In this document: positions 17,317-25,878 of the stretch, piece by piece
Layout of the letters: every line of letters starts with the position of its first letter
How positions within the stretch are numbered: the first letter of the stretch is position 1
Assembly: GCA_017960525.1 (NCBI GenBank)
Contig: JAGCZA010000074.1
Span: 1-47,635, forward strand
Reading direction: 5' to 3'
Source: Prevotella sp.
GTDB taxonomy: Bacteria > Bacteroidota > Bacteroidia > Bacteroidales > Bacteroidaceae
DNA length: 47,635 nt
Notes under the pieces: model-generated
What the model was told of the DNA's origin: nothing
Databases searched by the model: none
The model's input: the letters and a program-made list of their open reading frames with translations, nothing else
Translations under genes and position numbers: made by a program

Positions 17317-18774
17317 TTATGGACGGTAAAACCAAGATGAAGGTATGCTTACATATTCATTCATCCAGTTCTGTGAGGGGTCTACGGCAATAATCATCGG
17401 AGCGGTTCCTGCTTTGGGGAAGGTGATGGTGAACACCTGTCCGTCCTTACCGTTCACCTTGACAGATACGTTGTTTGCTCGTGAATCCCAACCTGTCACC
17501 TCAAACTCTGCCAATACCTTGTCGTAGTCTATGGAGCCTTGTGTATTATACATAGTCCTCACATCGAAACCGGCCTCACTCTTTTTCCAACTGGTGTTAC
17601 CAATGGTCAGATCGAAATCAATTGTACCACCCATAGCACGAACTACTGCTTTGGTGGGCTCTGCCGTCTCGCTAATAACCTCGTCGGTCTTCAGCACACC
17701 ATTCTCGTAGGTTACCTTGTGTGTAATAATTGTATTGTCTTCAACATCTACAACTATATCGTTGAAGTCGAAATCACCAATGGCACCCAGGTCTTCAATC
17801 ATATAGCGCTTGGCGAGGCAGGTTTTCACGTCATATTGGTCGTTGGTGATAATCTTCTCCTGAGGCACATCCGGATTGCCTACGACAGCGAGTACCACAT
17901 CGTTGAAATCATTGTCACCCGACATAGGAGCTCCTGCTGAAATGTCCTCGATACCAATATACTTCACAACTGCATTCTCTTTCAGTTCAATACCATCCAA
18001 TACGGGCTTTACGTCATCGGGAATATCCACATAGATGGCACGGCCATTTGTGGTACCTGCGGGCGACGGGAAGGCTTTATTGTTCGTACTGCCAGCTGCA
18101 GATGTGTGGCAGTAAATATTGTCAATATAGACTTCAATAGGTGTGCCTACAGGTGCTTCAATATAGATGCCCTTCATGTTTACAATGCCGCCATCGGCAT
18201 ATTCGGTATCCTTCTCCATTCCATTGATAGTCTGGAAGTTTATCCAGTCTTTGGTAAACACCGTGACAGGGGCTTGATCACCAACCTTTACCTTCAGGTC
18301 GAATGTCAGACAGCCACCGCAAAAAAGCGGGAAGATATAAAAACCGTTGGAGGGGGCTACTAAAACAGCAGGAACTCCTTTCTGAGTTTTCTTCTCAGGC
18401 AGGGCATTAACCATTGCATCAAGTAACTGTGAATTCTTCTCGACATTTCCTGGAATCTGGATTTCAGAGTGATGCCATCTGGCATCCTTGACTACCGTCT
18501 TGATGGCTGACACATCTCCAAAGTCAATACCATTTTCTAAAACTTGGGTGCTGATGGCAGAGAAACCACGGGTTGCCAAGCGAAGTTCACTTGTTGAGAA
18601 ATCCCATGTCTGGTTAGGAGAAATAGTGCCGTATTTAGCCTCGAAACTGGCTGTATAGGACTGTTTCTGAACATCTTCGTAAGATGGATTGGGAAAATCC
18701 TTTGAACATGACATAAAGGCAACAACTGAACTAAAGCCAATCACAAACTGTAATAAACAACTTCTCTTTTTCAT
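17317..18774 (-). CDS. LruC/DUF4842-type lipoprotein heading a glycan operon
   Basis: 485 aa. Lipoprotein signal with lipobox FMSC followed by SKDFPNP. The early PNQTWDFS element, the paired GDNDFNDVVLAVVGN and GDFDFNDIVVDVED motifs, and a C-terminal AVDPSQNWMNEYVSIPSSWF are the signature of LruC/DUF4842 proteins of Bacteroidales, first noted as LRR-free immunogenic surface proteins; their biochemical role is unknown. It has its own promoter at 18804-18811 and is followed after 3 bp by the GT4 gene. A surface lipoprotein leading a glycosyltransferase operon suggests an anchored partner of the glycan, but that is inference. Confidence 0.85.
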   Translation of the reverse strand: MKKRSCLLQFVIGFSSVVAFMSCSKDFPNPSYEDVQKQSYTASFEAKYGTISPNQTWDFSTSELRLATRGFSAISTQVLENGIDFGDVSAIKTVVKDARWHHSEIQIPGNVEKNSQLLDAMVNALPEKKTQKGVPAVLVAPSNGFYIFPLFCGGCLTFDLKVKVGDQAPVTVFTKDWINFQTINGMEKDTEYADGGIVNMKGIYIEAPVGTPIEVYIDNIYCHTSAAGSTNNKAFPSPAGTTNGRAIYVDIPDDVKPVLDGIELKENAVVKYIGIEDISAGAPMSGDNDFNDVVLAVVGNPDVPQEKIITNDQYDVKTCLAKRYMIEDLGAIGDFDFNDIVVDVEDNTIITHKVTYENGVLKTDEVISETAEPTKAVVRAMGGTIDFDLTIGNTSWKKSEAGFDVRTMYNTQGSIDYDKVLAEFEVTGWDSRANNVSVKVNGKDGQVFTITFPKAGTAPMIIAVDPSQNWMNEYVSIPSSWFYRP

Positions 18775-18803
18775 AGTTTTTTTTATTTATTTGTCATTTT
18801 TTG

Positions 18804-18811
18804 CAAAATTA
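18804..18811 (-). promoter_or_regulatory. Promoter -7 box (TAATTTTG) of the LruC-GT4-flippase-GT2 operon
   Basis: TAATTTTGC reading leftward, 30 bp before the ATG at 18774. It separates this operon from the upstream polysaccharide operon ending at 18880; no clear terminator hairpin lies between them. Confidence 0.65.
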
Positions 18812-18879
18812 GCAAAAAATTCGATAGCCACAAAGTTTTCACCTCGTTTTCGTTTGTATTTAAAAAAAATTAACCATCC

Positions 18880-20079
18880 TCAATTGTGATGATGTGACGT
18901 ATGAATAAACTCCTTGTTTTGAGTGCGTATATGTAGTATGTTGTACAGCATACGTCCTACGAGGCGGGGTAGGGCAAGTCCCTTGCAGAAAAGGGCTTTG
19001 GTGCGAAGTGGGGCTGGGATAGCGACATAAATGGCAAGTACAAGTGCTATGAGCAGGCATAACCATTTTATAACAGAGAACTGAGAACTGAGAACTGAGA
19101 ACTGCCCCCCAACAAAGGCAAGTATTGTTAAGACAGGGGTGAGAGCCAGCAGGATAGAGCGGGGGATGAGAGCCTGCTGGATGGTCTTGTCGATATAGTC
19201 GAGATTGAAGGTGATGAGAGCCTTGGGCAGAAAGGGGAGCATACGGAAGAGGGTTTGCACCTGACCTGTCATCCAACGAAGGCGCTGGCGCTGGAAGTTG
19301 TCACTACTGCTGACTTTCTCGTCCATCACAAGGATGTCCTCGGCATAGCGGATGAAGATGCGTTGGCGGAGCAGCAGGGCCTCGAGTTCGCGGTCTTCGA
19401 CGGCGGAGTCCAGATGACTGACATTCGACTTAAACCACTCGTAGTCGAAGCACATGCCTGAACCGATGAGGGCTGACGACATGCCGATGCGGTTATGGCC
19501 GCGACGGAAGATGCTGTTGTTGATCTCCTCGCTGATGCCATCGAGGGCAGCAATATCGTTATCGGCATTCTTGGCAGTACGGTGGCATTGGATGGCTTCC
19601 CTGGGATTGGCTACTTGGCTGAGTTTTGACAGGAAATCGGCTTCCACGATGTTGTCAGCATCCAAAATAATGACATAATCATATATCTGATGTCTAAAGT
19701 CTAATGTCTGTTGGATGGCATATTGCAGGGCTTTGGCCTTGCTGCTTTTCTCAAATGTCGGCTGGAGCAGGGTGATGGGCAGAGCAGAGAGTCGCTTGTT
19801 GGTCTCTTCGCTCATGTGGTCGGAAATCACAGTAATATGGTAGAGTTCCGTGGGGTAGTCCTGCTTCAGGAATGTACCAACAGAATTCACAATAACAGCA
19901 TCCTCATGGTATGCGGGAAACAACACGAGGAATCGTTGCGAGTTGATGGGTGAGGGTTGGGAGACTCTTCGTCTGGGCAAGAGCGAGGCTAACGAGAAAA
20001 GAAAGACATAGAAAACAGAGGCTGCCATAATGAACCATAGCAGGACATCGATTGCGAATATGGCAGACCACAGGCTCAT
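18880..20079 (-). CDS. Membrane-bound family 2 glycosyltransferase (cellulose-synthase-like)
   Basis: 399 aa. N-terminal TM segment(s) (~5-35), a cytosolic GT-A domain with VLFPAYHED, a DxD in IILDADNIVE, the acidic VEDRELE, and a QxxRW-type motif (QRQRLRW), then at least two C-terminal TM segments (~285-350). This resembles processive or polyprenyl-type GT2 enzymes. The start overlaps the stop of the next gene upstream by 4 bp (ATGA). Within the C-terminal TM region four 7-bp repeats (19076-19103) encode QFSVLSSQFSV. It is the last gene of the leftward operon. Confidence 0.9.
   Translation of the reverse strand: MSLWSAIFAIDVLLWFIMAASVFYVFLFSLASLLPRRRVSQPSPINSQRFLVLFPAYHEDAVIVNSVGTFLKQDYPTELYHITVISDHMSEETNKRLSALPITLLQPTFEKSSKAKALQYAIQQTLDFRHQIYDYVIILDADNIVEADFLSKLSQVANPREAIQCHRTAKNADNDIAALDGISEEINNSIFRRGHNRIGMSSALIGSGMCFDYEWFKSNVSHLDSAVEDRELEALLLRQRIFIRYAEDILVMDEKVSSSDNFQRQRLRWMTGQVQTLFRMLPFLPKALITFNLDYIDKTIQQALIPRSILLALTPVLTILAFVGGQFSVLSSQFSVIKWLCLLIALVLAIYVAIPAPLRTKALFCKGLALPRLVGRMLYNILHIRTQNKEFIHTSHHHN
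19076..19103. repeat. Heptanucleotide repeat (GAGAACT) x4 inside a glycosyltransferase gene
   Basis: Four perfect tandem copies of a 7-bp unit, followed immediately by G and six C (19105-19110). A change of one unit would shift the frame of the GT2 gene within its membrane-spanning tail. Confidence 0.85.
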
Positions 20080-21284
20080 CTTTTCCTCTTGAATCTAAGT
20101 TTGCGAATGAGATGGCTGAAGGTATCCAAGCGGTTGCCCGCCTCGTCACGGCCAGCACGGAAAATGTTGAGGAGAGCACCAAGAGCTATGAGCGGCGCCC
20201 TAAGGAAATCCTTGTCCCACTCTTTGCCCACAAGATAATCTGGCGTTGCAAGGGCACAGGCAAACAAAGCCACAGCGGCTACCACCCACCATTTGATAGC
20301 CAAGGTGAGATAGATAAATGGCAACACACAGCTCATCAATGTAATAATGCCCATCATAATGGTGCGAGGGAAGAGCATCCACTGTAAAATCTTGTCTGCC
20401 CAGTCGTAACGGCTGTTCATCAGGGCGGAAGGCAAGAAACGGAAATTGTTCAACAAAGAATGGAGCTGGATGTAGGTCCACCGGCCATGCTGGTTGTTAA
20501 ACTCTTTCAAGGTGCGTACACGCTCATCATAGACATGTATGTTCTCAAAATAGTCGATGTAGATGCCTTCACGCATCAACATTGACTCCAACTCCTTATC
20601 CTCGCCTACGGCGGTACGGATTTTCATAATATTCTGCTTGAACCACTGAAAGTTGAACACCGAGCCAGAACTGTTGAGAGCAGCAGAGAAGCCGATGGAG
20701 AGGTGACCGCGACGGAAGATGTTGTTGTCTATTTCTTCAAAAGTGGCCTGAATCCTGGAGATTGCCGTGTCAAAATTTCTCATCATACGGTGTGTCTGAA
20801 GAGCCTTAGTGCCTGCTGTCTCGTAAGCGTCATTCACCCGCTCCAGAAATTCCGGCTCCACGACATTGCCTGCAGTTAAAAGCACAACCGCATCGTAGAT
20901 TTTGAATTGGGGAAGATTGAGAATGGCGAACTGGAGCGACTTCACCTTGGAACTCTTCTCGAAGTTGGGCGTTATAAGCGTAATGGGCAGCTGGGCCAGC
21001 CGCATATTGACCATCTCGCTCTGGTGGTCGGAAATGACCACCACGTCGAAGTTGCGCTGTGAGTAGGTCTGACCCAAAATAGAATTGACCGTCTCCAGAA
21101 TACGCTTGTCGCTTTTATACGAGGGGACAAGCACAATGAACCGGTTCTGCCGCTTGGCCGCCTTCGCTTCTGCCCTCGGACGGAAAAGAGCAAGGACAGA
21201 GAAAGTCAAAATATATAAGGTTGTCAATGCCACCGGGATGAACAGCAACCAATCGATGATATATAATATCCACCAGAAATTCAT
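20076..21284 (-). CDS. Membrane-bound GT2-like protein lacking the DxD motif
   Basis: 402 aa from the ATG at 21284 (MNFWWILYIIDWLLF); an ATG at 21308 would overlap the previous gene. It shares architecture with its downstream neighbour: N-terminal TM, GT-A domain, C-terminal TMs, with parallel blocks (VISDHQSEM, LITPNFEKSSKVKSLQFAI, NNIFRRGHLSIGFSAAL). Where the neighbour has ILDADN this protein has LLTAGN, so the metal-binding DxD is gone; the QxxRW site is NQHGRW. It may be a catalytically weak or non-catalytic partner of the neighbour. The pair probably arose by tandem duplication. The call as a GT2 fold is firm; activity is doubtful. Confidence 0.86.
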   Translation of the reverse strand: MNFWWILYIIDWLLFIPVALTTLYILTFSVLALFRPRAEAKAAKRQNRFIVLVPSYKSDKRILETVNSILGQTYSQRNFDVVVISDHQSEMVNMRLAQLPITLITPNFEKSSKVKSLQFAILNLPQFKIYDAVVLLTAGNVVEPEFLERVNDAYETAGTKALQTHRMMRNFDTAISRIQATFEEIDNNIFRRGHLSIGFSAALNSSGSVFNFQWFKQNIMKIRTAVGEDKELESMLMREGIYIDYFENIHVYDERVRTLKEFNNQHGRWTYIQLHSLLNNFRFLPSALMNSRYDWADKILQWMLFPRTIMMGIITLMSCVLPFIYLTLAIKWWVVAAVALFACALATPDYLVGKEWDKDFLRAPLIALGALLNIFRAGRDEAGNRLDTFSHLIRKLRFKRKR

Positions 21285-21288
21285 AGTC

Positions 21289-22176
21289 CTATAGTTTTGT
21301 AAAGTCAACTATGCCGCGAAGCGTCGCCTTGGCCAGATCAGCCCGGCCTTTTAGCAAAGAAGATAGCACACCCTTTAATCCTGCCACACATACCAAGTAA
21401 GCGAGGGAGAGCAGGCGTGAAAAGCCCTTGAGATTGCGCTTGGCGAAGAGCAGGCGGCTGCGTGTCACGTAATATGTCTTAAACGGACTGTTCTGCCCTG
21501 TAGCCCGGCTCTCCTTGTGATAAACAGTAAGCGAGGGGTCATACCATATCTCGTAGCCAACACGGCGGAGCATCATCGACCAATCGAGTTCCTCGTAATA
21601 AAGGAAGAAACACTCGGGCATCAGACCCGCTTTCTCTATCGCCTCACGCTTCACCATCATAGCCGCACCATGGGCGTAGGGAGTGGGATGGGCCGTATCG
21701 TATTGACCCTTGTCCTCTTCGCCAAACCCAATGGCACTATTGCGCAACGTAATGGCAGAAAGCGGCGTATAGCCAGCAAACTGGATTGGATAGCTACCCC
21801 AGGCAAAGCGAATCTTGGGGCAGACGGCACCTATTGTTGCTGAAGCCCCCAGTCTGTTGGCAAGTTCCTGAAGAGCCCTTTGCTTTTCCTGCTCACTGCC
21901 TTTAAGAACCGTGTCGTTATTGAGCAGAAACACATATTTTCCCCTTGCTGCCTGAATCCCCAAATTATTTCCACCGGCAAATCCCAAATTCTCTTTGCTA
22001 CGGATGACTCTGACAGCTGGGTATCGACGTTCAATCTCAGATGCCTCGTCACGGGCAGAGCCATTATCCACTACAATCACCTCCAAAGAATCGCTGAAGG
22101 GGATGGTATCAATCAATGCGCAGGTGTCTGCCAGCCCATTGAAGTTGATAGTGATAATCGTTACTGTTATGTCCAA
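21289..22176 (-). CDS. Family 2 glycosyltransferase, rhamnosyltransferase-like
   Basis: 295 aa. TVTIITINFNGLADTCALIDTI, VIVVDNGSAR, ENLGFAGGNNLGI and LLNNDTVL (with ND in place of DxD) are the pattern of the rhamnosyltransferase (RfbF/WbbL-like) branch of GT2. Also seen is YEELDWSMMLRRVGYEIWY, the acidic/aromatic C-terminal block of the family. Its start overlaps the Wzy-like gene's end by 10 bp, and 4 bp separate it from the next gene. It likely adds a deoxysugar to the repeat unit, though the donor is not proven. Confidence 0.9.
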   Translation of the reverse strand: MDITVTIITINFNGLADTCALIDTIPFSDSLEVIVVDNGSARDEASEIERRYPAVRVIRSKENLGFAGGNNLGIQAARGKYVFLLNNDTVLKGSEQEKQRALQELANRLGASATIGAVCPKIRFAWGSYPIQFAGYTPLSAITLRNSAIGFGEEDKGQYDTAHPTPYAHGAAMMVKREAIEKAGLMPECFFLYYEELDWSMMLRRVGYEIWYDPSLTVYHKESRATGQNSPFKTYYVTRSRLLFAKRNLKGFSRLLSLAYLVCVAGLKGVLSSLLKGRADLAKATLRGIVDFTKL

Positions 22177-23696
22177 CTAAACCAACTCTTTACACGTGAC
22201 TGCTTTTTCTTCTCAAGTCTTAACCGTTTCTTTTCTTCCTGTATGGCTGACAGTTTGTCTTCGTAATCGATGAAGTCCTGCTCAATGGCAGGCAGCAAAT
22301 AGACAATGGCCATTCCACCATAGAACAAGATGATATTGGGGTACTGAAGCAGAATATGGTTGGCATAACCGCCCGCCTGTATAGCAAGGAACGCACAACA
22401 TAACGCCGCAGCAATACCCTTACATGATTTATTTGTCAGCCTGAACAGCGAAATAAAACAGCCTCCCAACAAAATCAGAATGTTCATGGCTGCAAAGACA
22501 TAAACTCCCACAATACCCGTCCGCTGCCAGAAGAACACGTAGGTTGAGTCGTTGGAGGTCTCATAAACCACCCTGAATTTATTGAAAGCAGGAATACTGC
22601 CCTCATCAATGTTGATTCCCATTCCGAATGGAGCGTCTTGGAGGTATTTTGCCAATGCTTCCTTGTTTATATCACGCACATTCTTGGACGCATCGTTTGA
22701 GTCAAATGCTGTCCTCATGCGTCGTATCTGCATATTTCCGTTTCCTATGTCGGTAAAGGCCAGGAAAAAGACGAAAAGACCGCCAAGTACGACAACTGTT
22801 GATGTGAGTTTAATCGATTTTGAAAGGAAAACATACAGGAGAACGCCCACCATAAAGCACATCAGGCCAGAGCGTGTGCCAGACGCGAAGAATCCGTATG
22901 TGGAACACAGGGCAGCTATGAGAAATAACACCTTGTCCTTTTTCAGTTTAGATGTCAATGTAAGAACGTAGAATGCTACGGCAGACGAACCGATGTTACA
23001 GCCAAAGTTAGCGGCATCAGAGAAGAAAGAGAAATAACGTATGGAGCCGCCGATGATATGTGTGCGCATGGCACCTCCCATCAGCCACGCATTCTCGGCA
23101 TTGTCCCAACCGAACGTCTGCTGACGCCAGGCCCAAAAAGCAGCAGCTATAGAAAAATATGCCCACAAACGCAGAAAGCGCAAAATGTTTTCCGGCGTAT
23201 TAATGATTTTATTGATTAGGACATAGGCAATGATGAAATAAAGTGCATAGAAATTTATGTTCATCAGCCAGTCACCAACGCTCAGAGGCAGGCCGCATGT
23301 ATCATTGAACACCTGAAGAATCAAATAAAAAGTCCAGAGGATAATACCCAACAGCATAGGGTTCATCATAGAGTTTTTCTTAGGATGATCGATGATAATC
23401 AGAGACATCAGCAACAAAATCTGAGGCAGGACAGCCACAACAGTAACAGGCAGAGGTATGTAACCATAACGCTGCAAGCCCATCACAAAATAGTTCATCG
23501 TAAAGATGTACCAAAAGAGAGCGTTCTGGTGCTTGACTGCCAGGTATAAGAACAGGAGGACAGCCGGAAGAGCCGCTACGGCTGCAAAGCCGACAAAACC
23601 TACGGTCGAGAACTGATAGAGCGCCAACAGAAAGAGGAGAAAGAGCACAATGACTCTTCCTCCATGATTCTGGGTGTATGCTAATGCTCCTGTCAT
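22167..23696 (-). CDS. O-antigen/capsule polymerase (Wzy-like, O-antigen ligase family)
   Basis: 509 aa, about 11-12 membrane segments, with a large periplasmic loop around residues ~315-395 (RRMRTAFDSNDASKNVRD, GMGINIDEGSIP). The segment SGTRSGLMCFMVGVLLYVF matches the Wzy_C/O-antigen ligase core, where Arg residues contact the polyprenyl-linked glycan. The protein ends in a basic/acidic cytosolic tail. Its ATG overlaps the stop of the Wzc-like gene (TAATG), implying coupled translation. It probably polymerises repeat units in the periplasm; a ligase role is the alternative. Confidence 0.87.
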   Translation of the reverse strand: MTGALAYTQNHGGRVIVLFLLFLLALYQFSTVGFVGFAAVAALPAVLLFLYLAVKHQNALFWYIFTMNYFVMGLQRYGYIPLPVTVVAVLPQILLLMSLIIIDHPKKNSMMNPMLLGIILWTFYLILQVFNDTCGLPLSVGDWLMNINFYALYFIIAYVLINKIINTPENILRFLRLWAYFSIAAAFWAWRQQTFGWDNAENAWLMGGAMRTHIIGGSIRYFSFFSDAANFGCNIGSSAVAFYVLTLTSKLKKDKVLFLIAALCSTYGFFASGTRSGLMCFMVGVLLYVFLSKSIKLTSTVVVLGGLFVFFLAFTDIGNGNMQIRRMRTAFDSNDASKNVRDINKEALAKYLQDAPFGMGINIDEGSIPAFNKFRVVYETSNDSTYVFFWQRTGIVGVYVFAAMNILILLGGCFISLFRLTNKSCKGIAAALCCAFLAIQAGGYANHILLQYPNIILFYGGMAIVYLLPAIEQDFIDYEDKLSAIQEEKKRLRLEKKKQSRVKSWFSWT

Positions 23697-25873
23697 TATT
23701 TAGCGCGGTTGTTCTCTGTTGCAGTCAGGCCGAGCTGTGATATGCGATAGACAAAATTGTTGAACTTTGTGTATGGCGGCAGCTGCCCGACAAACTCCTC
23801 AACGGCATAACGGCTCGACTCAGTAAGGTACATGAAGAGCGTGCTTTTGTCTTCCAGACGTGCCTGCAGTTCGGTCAGGGCTTTCTGGTCAACATCTTTC
23901 CACGTGCGATTGGCGCGGGTCACCATCAGGTTGATTGTTCCCATGTTAAGAAGACCCGTAGGAACGGTGTTCTCATCCATATTGGGATACTCAATAATGG
24001 CAATCTCGTTTGGCAAGATGTCTGGACAAAGGTCCTTGATGTCCTTCGCCATAAGGTATCGGCTGTCATCGGCCAGGAAATCCTCATCATACGTCAGGCG
24101 GCGCACCTGAAGTCCAAGGCTCAGCCAGTAATTCTCCAATTCCTGTGCCAAATAGCTCTTGCCATTGCCTGCATCGGTAGAAAGCAGATTAAGCACATTT
24201 TGCTGGCCTTCCTGGAAATGCGGGAGAAGCGACTTGCTCAACTGGCGCAAAGCCATATCGTTGATAGTCTTGTTGAACCGGCGATAACGCAGCGTGCTTT
24301 CCTTTGGATAGCAGCCCAGCACCGGTACTTTCGTAATGCGCTCTGAGCGCATACGGTCGCGCAATGTGCGGTCGAGCATCTCTATGATGAAGAAATAGAG
24401 GGCGGTCATCAGGAATGTGAGGAAGAATGACCCCAACAAAATCATCATACGATTGGTTGCCTGGGCATTAAGCGGGAATACCGGGGGATTGAGTATACGC
24501 AGAGTGGCAGTGGTCATCTGCAAATTGCGATGGCGCAGACGGGCTGCGTTCAGACCACGAAGCATCTCAATATAGTTGGCCTCAATAAATCCGATATGGC
24601 GGTCTTTACGGTCGATGGTAGCGCCGATAGGCGAATAGAAGATGAACTGGCGGTCGATGCTGGCACGCATAATATCCTGGGCATTCAGTTCGGCCTTGGT
24701 TTTCTCAAGCAACACCACCTGGTCCAACCATCTGCTAATCAGGTCAGACGCCTTAATACCTGTATCAGTATTATAATTGGCACGCTCTAATTCTTGCGTT
24801 AATGTTTTTACCCTCTGTGTTGTCTCATTCAGCTGACGTTCGGCCTTAGCCAATTCCACTTGCGCTTCTGAACTGTTACCGCCATTTTCGCTGCTCATCA
24901 GTTTCAGATTGGCTATACGCGACTGCAGACGTGTAATATCACGGACCATCGCCGTGAACTCCTGGTTCGACTCAACAATTTTAGCCCTGTCACCCAACTG
25001 CTGCTTCAGGTAGGCAATCAGTGCTTCAGTCGTTGCAATGTTCATACGCAGGTCGTTGTCCTTTGTCTGCTGGTTCATTTCAAGCAACGTCAGCTGTTTG
25101 GTTTGCTCACCATAATTAATAATACGGTGTTTGACGTTGTAACGAATCAGGTCGTTCTCAGCCCCAGTAAGAACGCGATAGAGGCGTGCCACTTCTCGTT
25201 CAAAGAACTTGATGACGTTGAGCGTCTCGCCGAACCGCAACTGCTGATACTGGTTGGAGAACACATTGTTCAAGATGTCAAGCGTATTGTAGCAGATGCC
25301 AGGATCGTTAGCAGAATAAGATATGTCAATAATATCACTCTGGTTGAGCTGAAGCACCTTCAAACGGCTTGTGATACTGTTTGCGCTGAAATACGGATGA
25401 TAATTGAGCAGGCCGAACAGATAATTGTCCTGCGAGGGCTTCTCGTAAGCTTTCAGGTTACGGTAAGTCTCGTTCTCGCTGTTATGATTGATAAGGGCCT
25501 TTACATCGGCAGGAACACCGGCATTCAGCTGGCGGAAATGCTCTGCCGAGATATAATTGTTGTCCTTGTTAGGATTACCATACATCATACAACGGGCAAA
25601 CAAGCGCAATGCCACCTCATGGATGGTGTTGTCGGTCTGTATGATGAGCAACAGATTGGCCATGTTGGTCTGCTGGTTGCCACCGGCAGCGCCAATGCCG
25701 CCCTCAATGTTGTAGCCCGTTATCATACCCGTATAGATGGTAGTCTTACAGTCGTAGACACGCTCCATATTCCTGGTCAGGAACCAAGCGACAACAAGCG
25801 CAATAAGCGGTAAGATGACAAGATACCAGCGAATCTTGTACAGGAACCTCACTAAATACCTGAAAATATCCAT
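23696..25873 (-). CDS. Wzc/GumC-like polysaccharide co-polymerase with degenerate BY-kinase domain
   Basis: 725 aa. TM1 (~17-35) and TM2 (~480-505) frame a periplasmic Wzz-type domain with a long coiled coil (~245-400). The cytosolic tail has a Walker A-like TDAGNGKS near residue 566-573, but the Walker A' Asp is replaced (IAIIEYP near 628), and the C-terminus (ENNRAK) lacks the tyrosine cluster of active BY-kinases. It likely sets chain length and couples polymerisation to export, probably without autophosphorylating. It lies 5 bp downstream of the TolC-like gene and overlaps the polymerase gene. Confidence 0.9.
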   Translation of the reverse strand: MDIFRYLVRFLYKIRWYLVILPLIALVVAWFLTRNMERVYDCKTTIYTGMITGYNIEGGIGAAGGNQQTNMANLLLIIQTDNTIHEVALRLFARCMMYGNPNKDNNYISAEHFRQLNAGVPADVKALINHNSENETYRNLKAYEKPSQDNYLFGLLNYHPYFSANSITSRLKVLQLNQSDIIDISYSANDPGICYNTLDILNNVFSNQYQQLRFGETLNVIKFFEREVARLYRVLTGAENDLIRYNVKHRIINYGEQTKQLTLLEMNQQTKDNDLRMNIATTEALIAYLKQQLGDRAKIVESNQEFTAMVRDITRLQSRIANLKLMSSENGGNSSEAQVELAKAERQLNETTQRVKTLTQELERANYNTDTGIKASDLISRWLDQVVLLEKTKAELNAQDIMRASIDRQFIFYSPIGATIDRKDRHIGFIEANYIEMLRGLNAARLRHRNLQMTTATLRILNPPVFPLNAQATNRMMILLGSFFLTFLMTALYFFIIEMLDRTLRDRMRSERITKVPVLGCYPKESTLRYRRFNKTINDMALRQLSKSLLPHFQEGQQNVLNLLSTDAGNGKSYLAQELENYWLSLGLQVRRLTYDEDFLADDSRYLMAKDIKDLCPDILPNEIAIIEYPNMDENTVPTGLLNMGTINLMVTRANRTWKDVDQKALTELQARLEDKSTLFMYLTESSRYAVEEFVGQLPPYTKFNNFVYRISQLGLTATENNRAK

Positions 25874-25878
25874 CGTCT

